A stretch of 64,000 nt of DNA from Diatrype stigma (Eukaryota > Ascomycota > Sordariomycetes > Xylariales > Diatrypaceae): assembly GCA_022225965.2 (NCBI GenBank), contig JAKJXP020000093.1:124001-188000 (forward strand), given 5' to 3'. The position numbers and the translations under genes are program-made. Numbering within the stretch: the first letter of the stretch is position 1; each line of letters opens with the position of its first letter. Under the pieces are notes generated by a model that was not told the origin of the DNA, made no database searches, and was given only the letters and a program-made list of their open reading frames with translations. Below, in pieces: positions 56,070 through 64,000 of this stretch.

Positions 56070-57953
56070 CTACGCACGTGTGGATCTCTCACATCCGTAG
56101 CACAAGCCCCGGCGCCAAGCGGTAGTTTCATCCGACGAGCCCTCCTCGCCGATCTCCCCCCTCCACCGCGCGTCGCCGGACTTATCCAGCGCGATGCCGC
56201 AAAGGCCGCATCTTCCTCCTCCCAGGCCCTCCACCACCAAGCCTTCACTCTCCCCTCCTTCCGCCGCCGCCTCCTCTTCTCTGCCGTCCTTCCTATCATC
56301 GCTCCCATCTGCAGCACCAGCAGTAGGCGCCGTCCGGGCCAGCTTGCCCGTCGTGCGCACCACGTTCGCCACCACGGACGGGTAGCTCGCCTCCACCTCG
56401 CCGAAGTACCGCGCCATGACGTCGTCGATGCTGAGGTCCTTGTGCGAGACTACTGCCGCCGCCCCCGCGTCGCCTCCGCCGCTGCTGTTATCAGTGCCGG
56501 TAGGGGGTGAGAGTATATCCGTGAGCGGCGGCGTCGTGTTCGACGCGTAGGCGAGCAGCTCCTTGCGGAAGATCTCGCGGAGCGGGTAGTACACGGGCAC
56601 GTCTGTTGTTGCTGTTGTTGCTGTTTTGGTTTCCGCAGTAGGCGACGCCACCGGAAACGCAGCCCCGTCGTTCACCACCCACGGCAGCGAGAACCCCCGC
56701 CCCTTCGCGGCCTCGCTCAGCGTCAGCGCCGCCAGCGCCGTCGTGCTGTGGCCCAGCAGCAGCACGACGTCCTGACCATTCTGACCCTGGTCCCGGCCGT
56801 CGTGAGCCTGAGCCTGAGCCTGAGCCTGAACCTCCTTCTCGGCAGCCGCGGCCGCCAGGAGCGCGTGCCGCGTGAGCAGCCGCTGCACGTCGGCGCGCGA
56901 TGTGGCCGAGGGGAGACGGGCGAATATCTCGGCGAGCTGCTTCCGTCGCCGTCTTGTATCTCGTGTTGGATCTGCTGTCGGTGCTGATGTGGTTGTTGGT
57001 GCTACTGGCGCAGGGGGTGGAGGAGTAGTCAGCGGCAGGGCCGACCAGTCGATGCTCGGCGAGCCTACGACCGACGACAGGCCGACCGCCTCGATCTCGA
57101 GCCCGGGGAACCGGGCCCGGTAGCGGTCCAGGAGCCGGTCGGTTCCCGCCTGGTGGTAGCGGTAGTGGCCGCCGTGACTGCGGTGGTAGTAGTGCCTCTG
57201 CTCTACACCCCCGTCGTGCGCACCGTTAACATCCTCATCATCGTCATCATCACCGGCGTCATCGGCATCGAACACGACGTGCACGGCGCGCATTTCGAAG
57301 CGCGGCTTTGCCTGCTGCTTCTGCTTCTGCTTCTGTCTCTGCCTCTGGGTCTGCGCCTTCCCCATCCCCTGCTCTAGATCCTCGCCCTGGCCCTGCTGCT
57401 CGTGCCTCCGCAAGCTCTCGTACAGGATGTGCAGCAGCGCCGTGGACGAGGGCCCGCACGACAGCGCCACCACGTACCGCTGCGGGGCGGGCGCCGCGCC
57501 GGCGCCGGGGGGCAGCCGGTGGCCCGCCGTGCGCGTCTCGCGCTGCATAACCTCGAGGCGCTTGATCGCCTTGGTAGAGACGTAGTTGGCGAAGCAGGAC
57601 CTGCGAGGGGGGTGGGGTGTTAGTCAACCGCTCTTTTTTTTTTTTTTTTTTTTTTTTTGTTTGCTTGCTTCGGTTCTTCACCCGGACTGGTGAGCTCATG
57701 GCCGGGTGAGACGATGCGTGGAAAAGAAGGGAGAATAGAATATAGGAAATGAAATTTTCGATCCAAAAATGAAAAATCCAAAAATGGAAAACAGAACAAT
57801 AGAACAAGAGTAAATGAACTATCCCCTTGGCTTTACTCACTGACACACGGTTTCCGCTGTCCGGAGATCGAGCGTCGCCTCTGCCTCCTTGCACCTGTTG
57901 CATAGTCGCGGCGCTGGTGGGCTGTCCGGAGACCCCGCCGTGGGAACCGCCAT
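56070..57953 (-). CDS. ncs2: cytoplasmic tRNA 2-thiolation protein 2 (Ncs2/Ctu2)
   Basis: Two exons on the minus strand (57953-57841, 57600-56070) give 547 residues. Ncs2 partners Ncs6 (Ctu1) in the Urm1 pathway, which adds the 2-thio group to U34 of the Lys, Glu and Gln tRNAs. An N-terminal four-cysteine site (C18, C21, C37, C40; CNRC and CQSC) and a C-terminal pair of CxxC motifs (C502/C505 in CGLCGIAL, C538/C541 in CYGC) are present. Between them, YVVALSCGPSSTALLHIL is the PP-loop-like strand and turn, with the degenerate SGGxxS pattern expected for Ctu2. The middle is rich in Gln, Asp and Ala repeats and lengthens the protein beyond the yeast one. The intron joins CQSCFANYVSTKAIKRLEV exactly as expected for the family. 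Confidence 0.9.
57634..57658 (+). repeat. poly(T) tract, 25 T, in the ncs2 intron
   Basis: On the coding (minus) strand this is a 25-base poly(A) run inside the 240-base intron, close to the acceptor side. Confidence 0.9.
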
Positions 57954-58433
57954 CTTTCTTGTCGTAGATGTCGAGCCTGTATGGAATGTTCCCTTCTACT
58001 CTTTCCCACCCATACAAATCGGTTCACAATATGCTCTCTGTGATGAAAATTGACTATGAGCTGATTCTCATCCATGCACCGCACGCGATTGGCATGTGGA
58101 AGTGTCGCAGTTGGGGGGGATGACTAATAAGCCCAGCATTTAAGATCAATTAAGGTGGCGACCTAAGTTTAAGTTTTCGCACTATAAAAAGTGCTACTTA
58201 CTAACTTCGATACCGTAGCTACCCCGCCCCCTTAATGAGAGATTAGGAGAGTGCTCAGTGAGTTATTGGACCCCTTAATGTTACCGAAGCTGCTAAGGCC
58301 ATATGTACCTACATAGGTACATATGTAACACACATAAAACAAACCGCCATATTGTTTCACCGAATCTGGTGAACGGTTTTTGGTATTAGTGATAATGCTG
58401 ATTGACTTTTATTGTATCATTCAATGCCATTGC
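57954..58433. other. intergenic region
   Basis: Upstream of the leftward ncs2 gene and downstream of the leftward phosphotransferase gene. ACCTACATAGGT near 58308 is a short palindrome. No gene. Confidence 0.5.
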
Positions 58434-59683
58434 CTATTTGACGTGGCTAAATAGGCACGCAAGGTCGCCGTCTTCAAACCAAGCGCGCTCCTTCTTCCAT
58501 GCATTAACAATCAGATCTCTCCCCATTCGAGCGACACTCTCGACCTGCTCGGGCGTTCCCCAGCCTTCAACGGATGTCCCGAAGCAGACCAGGTGAGCGC
58601 CGACCTGGATTGCTGTGCGGAACGCGAAGTCCTCGCCGGAAATGCCGTAGGCCTCGACCAGCCCCTGAATGATCCACAGCCCGGCATCGATCGACTTGTA
58701 GAGCCACAGCTCGTACAGCTCGGCGACCATCTGTCCGAGATCGAGGCTGGGAACCCCTAACTGCGCCATCTCCCAGTCAACAACGAATACTGGGATGCTG
58801 CTGCTTCTTTCAATGGGAGAGTCGGGCAACAGAATACTGGTGATTGTCAGTCGAGGGGACGTACGCAAAACCCAGCTGCACAAACTTACTTTCCTGTCCA
58901 GAAGTCCCCGTGGATGACTTGAATCTTATCCTCATCCTCCAGTTCCGCTGCCGCCATTTTCTTAACCTCCTCGAAGGTATCTTTTGCCTCCTCTAGGATG
59001 GCCGGGAACTGTGCGATCCGCTGCAAGAGCCAACCGAGGTTGATCGTATGCTTCAGTCGCTGCATCTCCTGGTTCTTAGCTACGATTTGCCTCAGACCCG
59101 GCTGCTGCGCTGACCATCCGTGGAAACCTCGTAGCCATTGGCCCAAGGCCTTCCCAAGCTGGTAGCAGTGAGGTTTCAGTGCTTCAGGGGTAAGCGCTGG
59201 AAATGTTTTCAGTGCGTACGTCTTCAAGCTAGTGCCCTGGGCCAGATACTCTTGGATTTGGGTGTTGTTCTCTTCGTCGAAATAGAAGGCCTGGGGCGTC
59301 TTTACGACGTAGGTGAACCCATCGCTTTGGCTTGGGTCTATCTCGCCAACGACTGGCAGGGCTGACAGCCATTTCAGACATTCCTCCTCGACACGCTGCG
59401 ATGGTCAGCAGATGATAAACAGCGATGGAAGTAGGACGCATGAGATAATCCGTACACAGCGTAGGACAGTAAGCTTGAAGCCCGGATTGTTCTTCACGTG
59501 GCCTTCCCCGTGCTTTACCAGAACTTCTGAGGTGCCGTCTTGAAGGGCTTTTTTCACAGTCGCGTGGTAGATGTAATTGGCAGTACCCCCGGACAGCTGC
59601 TTCAGCGACGAAGAAGCAAAGGGGGTGTTTTCGAGACTTTGTAGGACTTTGCTCGTAACCTCATCCATGGTTGTCGAAGCCAT
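58434..59683 (-). CDS. APH-type phosphotransferase (kinase-like fold)
   Basis: Three exons on the minus strand (59683-59456, 59395-58890, 58836-58434) give 378 residues. An ATG 18 bases upstream (59701) is in frame; Met12 in MDEV is another option. The family uses the protein-kinase-like fold to phosphorylate small molecules such as aminoglycosides, choline or methylthioribose. The N-lobe shows LSGGTANYIYHA, then VLVKHGEGH with the ATP-binding lysine. The catalytic loop is HGDFWTGN at 238-245, with Asp240 as the likely base and Asn245 as a metal ligand; the intron splits the Asn codon. Asp265 in VVDWEMA is the second metal ligand. The substrate is not evident. FAFRTAIQVGAHLVCFG near the C-terminus is helical. 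The overall plan recalls methylthioribose kinase-like fungal proteins. Confidence 0.8.
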
Positions 59684-60494
59684 CGTCACAACGATATGCA
59701 CTTGACTGAATCGCCAATGCCAACTATGAGTTGTATTCCGTCTCGTTAATACACTGTGGGGGTGAATCTGAGACTACCTACTGGTGCTATTTGGTAGGTA
59801 CGGAAGGTGCTGGTTAGTGTAACCTACGTATGCAGCAACTCAGAGAGCTGGGTTATTGGGATGCAATTCATAAATAGAACAGGAGCTCCCATTTAAGTAG
59901 ACTTACGAGGACCTATATACCTGAGATTATGGCCATCTGAACCACTTCGATCAAGCCAACAAAAGCTTTGATACGGCGTAGGTACGACTTATCCATCGTT
60001 CGCGGCGCGGCGTCTAAGGAGATGAATCATTCTAAGTCATATTTAACGCCAAGCTACGACTGAAGATATTCGGCGAATGACTCAACAGGCCATAAAATTC
60101 AACGAGTAGAGCAACACCCCTCATCACAATCTTTTGAACAACCTACAGTGTAAGTCAGAATCTCGTTAGTAACTACACTTACCTACCTCATAGTAATCTA
60201 AGTATAATACTAATACTTAATGTATCATTAAGTATTAGTAAAAGATGCCAGTGTCAGTCCGGTAGGTACGTTCGTTACCAAGTAATCTGGCAGTTTAAGA
60301 AAGGTCGGCTTGGCGGAGTCCCTATTACGTCAATCCGCGATGAAGCTAACAAGAGGCAGGCTCGGGGCATTGCAGTAATTAAATTGATCGCGCTGTCGCG
60401 ATGGTTCGTGATCATACCTGCCTATAATACCTACCTCTTATACATATAGCTACTTACATATGCAGAATTAATACCTATCAAGCCTCCAGCTATT
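59684..60494. other. intergenic region before the AT-rich block
   Basis: Upstream region of the phosphotransferase gene, then spacer with TACCTA motifs and the hairpin at 60209-60239. No gene. Confidence 0.5.
60209..60239. repeat. perfect 14-bp hairpin
   Basis: ACTAATACTTAATG is followed by TAT and then its exact reverse complement. It lies among TACCTA motifs, about 290 bp left of the proposed transposon end. No T-run terminator follows. Confidence 0.9.
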
Positions 60495-61079
60495 AAGGGC
60501 CTGTTTACTGGAATTTCGTCGCGACTACGAATATATCGGATCAGCACTAATTTCCATTCTGACGACACCGTTCCATAACGCTTTTCTTTTTTTAGGTACG
60601 ATTTGCCCCTATATAACTGCTATAACGATATATAAATGTCATAGCCGCAACGAAAAATTATGCATTATATCCTTCCTTGCTGCTTGGCAACTTTCCCTCA
60701 AAAGAAAGGCATCGTGGCCGCGATGAAACTCGTCGCGGCCGTCCTATCTTAGGACCGTCGCGGTTACGTTCGTAGCCATAATTATAAATTCTTATTTAAA
60801 AAAATTAAAAAAGAAAAATAAATAATTATTAAAAAAGGCCTAACCTTCGAAATTTAAAAAAAAACTTAATAATAAAGCAAAATAAATTAAAACGAAAAAA
60901 AAAAGGTTACTTGTAAATTTTGATTTTACATAATTAATTCGAACGCATAAGCTGCTTTTATTGCGACTTCGGGCGGTAACAATAAGAAATTTAAATTTAA
61001 ACTTTTAAAAAGTATTCATTTTAACCGGCCGTTAAAAAAAAACCTTTCGAAATATTACTTATATAACGTTAATAAATTC

Positions 61080-61965
61080 GTTTTTAAGGATACGTTTCGT
61101 ATAGAAAAAATGGCTTTTTTAGCCCTTAAATAATAAATAAAATCAAATACCGTTATAACAAATAAGCCCGAAATTTCCGTTCGGCAAAAACTAATGATTT
61201 TTTTTTAGTTATATGCCTTTAATAAAACCTAACGTAATACGCGGCTATTTTAAAATCATTTTATGCGAATAATTAATTTAATATTTTACGAAACCCTTTT
61301 CGTTTTGTAAATATTATACGACGATATTATAAAGCCTGCGAATATAAACGAAATGCTTAGAAAAATCGAATTTAATTTTAAGCAATAGCTTTATTTTAAG
61401 GATTATATCGGTACCATCGACGGTTCGTTAATTTATGCCTTCGTTTTTAATAGCAAAACGAAAATATAACGAATTCGTAAGAATTTTATTGCTTAAAATG
61501 TAATGGCGGTTATTAATTTCGATAAAACTTTCGTATACGCATTTGCGGATTATAAAAGAACGATAAACGATTAACGAATAAAATAATTCGCGAAACTTCA
61601 AGATTTTAATATACCTATTAGGAAATACTTATTAGCGAATTCCGGATATATATAAAAAAAAGAATTGCTTTTTTTTTACGATGAAACAAGATATTATTTT
61701 AAAAAATGGAATGCAATAAACGAAAAGCCTTAAAATCATTACGAATTCTTTAATTTAAGGCATAGCAGCTTAAAAATAACAATAAAAAGAATCTTCGAAT
61801 TGGCAAAGCGGAAATAGAAAATTATTAAACAAAACGCTGCAAAATATTCGATTAATAATTAGGTTAGGCTAATATACGTTTTAATAGCCATTTATAACTT
61901 TATTTATTACCTTAAACCTATATAAAATGAAATAAATAAAATTACCGACGAAAAAGGCCATTATG
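61080..61965 (+). pseudogene. HARBI1-like DDE transposase relic
   Basis: One frame (codons in phase with 61401) reads as a degraded HARBI1/PIF transposase with many in-frame TAA/TAG. The DDE_4 signature YIGTIDGS is at 61404-61427, keeping the first catalytic Asp. FIA-stop-NVMAVINFDKTFVYAFADY follows, as in the family. LLANSGY at about 61629-61649 stands where LADSGY is expected, so the second Asp has become Asn (codon 61638-61640). FNLRHSSLKITIKRIFELAKR stands where the family has a Glu, now Lys (codon 61785-61787). The ending LIYVLIAIYNFI is also typical. Both catalytic losses are G-to-A and most stops fit C-to-T, the two faces of RIP. The gene is dead. Confidence 0.75.
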
Positions 61966-62197
61966 GATCGAATATTAAAGGCTTCTTTTTATTCGCCGCC
62001 GAGCTTTACGTTTTTTCAGAATAAGGATTAGGAATCCGGCTATTTAAAGGGCCTTTAAATAAAGCTTTTATTAAAGAAATAAATAGGTTTCGAAAGGACG
62101 TTACGTAGGTAATGTAAATTAATTATTATAATTATATAGGAAAAACAATTTAAAGATTTAAAGAAATTAAAGGAAAAGCCGGACGTAAATTGCTAAA

Positions 62198-62568
62198 GCA
62201 GCAATTACAATTATTCGGAAATAATAATTGCAATTATTCGAAAGTACCAGCTGCAATTATTCGGAAGCATCATTTGTAATTATTTAAAAATGGCACCTGC
62301 AATTATTTAAAGGCGGCACCTGTAATTATTTAAAGGTTATATTTGTAATTACAGTGCTTTTAGCGGTAAATTATAACGCCTTTAGCACTTAAATCGTAAT
62401 GCTTTTAGCGTTTAAATTATAGGTGCCGCCTTTAAATAATTGCAAGTGCCATTTTCGAATAATTGCAAGTAATACTTTTAAATAATTATAACTAGTGCTT
62501 TCGAATAATTACAATTGCTGCTTCCGAATAATTACAATTGCTGCTTTCGAATAATTACAATTGCAATA
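62198..62568. repeat. large inverted array of AATTATTCGAA-type units
   Basis: The left arm (about 62198-62360) repeats a unit like GCAATTATTCGGAAGC or GGCACCTGCAATTATTTAAA. The right arm (about 62400-62568) repeats the reverse complement. The outer ends match as GCAGCAATTACAATTATTC versus TTCGAATAATTACAATTGCTGC. The centre (62350-62400) contains its own GCTTTTAGCG direct repeats. The variant bases (TCGGAA/TTTAAA) suggest units diverged by RIP. Confidence 0.8.
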
Positions 62569-63559
62569 TAACAATTTACGCCTTATATTATATTATTTTT
62601 ATATATAAGAAATACATTATTTTTATAGGCTTAAAAATAAATTATTATAATATTTCCGAATTTTCTTTATATTATTCTTTATTTATATTAATACATAATA
62701 ATTTAATTTATTCTTTCCGAAATACCTTTTTAACTGCATCTTTTCTGTTATATTTAGGCCTAATTTATTTATAATTTTTAAAGCTTCTTTGAAATTATCC
62801 GAAACCGACGAATTTAACTTATCCGCCATCGTATTCGTTACACTTTTCATCGTTTTCGCCATTTCTTTTAGGCCATCGGCAACGTTTTTTCGTTTTCGAA
62901 AAAACGAAACATTAAAGCTGCCTTAAAGCGTAATAAAGGCCGTTTATTTTAAAGATATCGTCGAAATAAATAATACTTACATAAAAGTATTATTAAAAAA
63001 AACTAACATATTAAATATAACAAATATAGGCGCTATTATTTCGCAAATCATTAATGGCTTATTATTAAGCCGTCGTTTAAAAATAAAAGCATCGTAACGA
63101 CGGCGTTTTCGCTACGTTAAAGCAATTTCGCCTATAACAACGCTATTAATAAAAGCGCTTTCGTATTTTCTTTATAAAGAAAGTCCGTAATTTCGAAACT
63201 AATTTGTTCCAATATTACGTTCGATTTATTTCTTTTAAAACTCCTGCTTAACTTCGAATTTACCGGTTGCTTTATCGAATCGTATTTAATTGCTAATAAT
63301 ATAAGTACTTCGGAAAGTATCGAATTATTTATAATATATACGTTCGGTATTATATTTCGTAATAAAAATAAAGTCTATAAATTTATCTACGAAAACGAAA
63401 AATCCTGCGTTTCGAAGTTATATTTTAATCCATTTAAACATAAATAATCGTTTAATACGGTATTTAAGCATATTATTAATTATAATACTTAACCGTTAAA
63501 CCTTTGTAATTAATATTACAAAAACGCAAATTAATTTATAAAACTATTAATACGACCGT

Positions 63560-63850
63560 TATTTAGTATTAGAATTAACGGAAATATTATTAATAACGTT
63601 ATTTATAATGAAATTAAAATATATACGATTTATAATACCGTCAATAAGCTTTTGTTTTGCTTAGTAAATAGCCGAAAATAAAGCCGCAACTATATCGTTA
63701 CAAATCCTCGACGATTCCGCCCATAAAGCTTGCGATTTTTATAACGTAGGTTATAAATCGGAAATAAAAGCATCGTTCTTTTTACTAGCTTCGCTTTCGC
63801 TAATATATTCAGCTAATTCTTCGAAATTCAAGGTGCTTTCGGGAAATTAG
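63560..63850 (-). pseudogene. unidentified coding relic in the AT-rich block
   Basis: Read on the minus strand, this stretch gives a protein-like frame (STLNFEELAEYISESEASKK, later AESSRICNDIVAALFSAIY) broken by stops where CAA/CAG codons would restore sense. I do not recognise it. PIF/Harbinger elements often carry a second gene for a Myb/SANT-like protein, which is one possible identity, but no Myb tryptophans are clear. Confidence 0.35.
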
Positions 63851-64000
63851 CTATCTTAAAGGTCTTAATTGCTATTATTAATTAAAGCTTAAATAAATAA
63901 CATCGTAAAGGTCTTATTTATTACAATAAATATTATATATTTCGATACAAAAAAAAAACAATACCTAAATCGTTAAAAGCTTTATTTATTCCAAAATAAC

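Larger units (their letters stand above)
60498..64000. mobile_element. PIF/Harbinger-like DNA transposon, RIP-degraded, right end not in window
   Basis: The left end begins GGGCCTGTTTACTGG, directly preceded by TAA (60495-60497). GGGCCTGTT-type termini and a three-base TWA target duplication are typical of PIF/Harbinger elements. GTCGCG-containing subterminal motifs follow (60518-60770). From about 60,780 the composition turns strongly AT-rich. Inside are a transposase relic (about 61080-61965), a large inverted array (62198-62568) and a second coding relic on the opposite strand at the right. No matching right terminus is visible, so the element either continues past 64000 or is nested or broken. 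AT-rich DNA with stops at former CAA/CAG codons and G-to-A losses on the other strand is what RIP leaves in ascomycete repeats. Confidence 0.65.

Noticed and set aside
62538..62774. 78-residue frame in the AT-rich block
   Set aside because: Composition is Asn/Ile/Tyr/Leu only, as expected of chance frames in RIP-mutated DNA.

Overview
The window looks like a nuclear segment of a filamentous ascomycete (Pezizomycotina, most like Sordariomycetes). The evidence is: short introns with CTAAC/CTGAC-type branch sites, many conserved ascomycete housekeeping genes, intergenic DNA full of TACCTA/TAGGTA motifs and microsatellites, and an AT-rich block at the right end (about 60.8-64 kb) in which a transposase relic carries the mutations expected of repeat-induced point mutation (RIP). 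The species cannot be fixed from the sequence alone.

Layout. 0-5.4 kb: an unresolved small minus-strand gene and a secreted S1-family serine protease, then gene-poor DNA. 5.4-25.7 kb: a two-RRM RNA-binding protein (5449-7376), mRNA decapping enzyme Dcp2 (9974-12792), the ER SNARE Use1 (13686-14953), a tRNA-like pol III unit (16243-16483), a BRCT-WGR protein (17112-18875), a conserved protein of unknown function (20313-21938) and an acidic single-span membrane protein (23878-25661). 28-32.4 kb: a GNAT acetyltransferase and an alternative NADH dehydrogenase. 33-42.1 kb is accessory-looking: a pogo-type MITE, two paralogous six-cysteine secreted proteins about 7 kb apart on opposite strands, and between them a secreted GH78 alpha-L-rhamnosidase. 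43-59.7 kb: mitochondrial processing peptidase alpha subunit, a type II membrane glycosyltransferase-like protein, a Dma1-type FHA-RING ubiquitin ligase, an Oac1-like mitochondrial carrier, the tRNA thiolation protein Ncs2/Ctu2 and an APH-type phosphotransferase. From about 60.5 kb the sequence enters a PIF/Harbinger-like element with a RIP-degraded transposase and a large inverted array.

The genes do not form one pathway. Housekeeping functions (mRNA decay, ER fusion, respiration, mitochondrial import, tRNA modification) alternate with long gene-poor gaps. The functionally linked part is the secreted set: protease, rhamnosidase and the two small cysteine proteins, which suits a plant-associated or plant-decaying fungus. 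All exon structures below were worked out by hand from splice motifs and reading-frame continuity, without transcripts.
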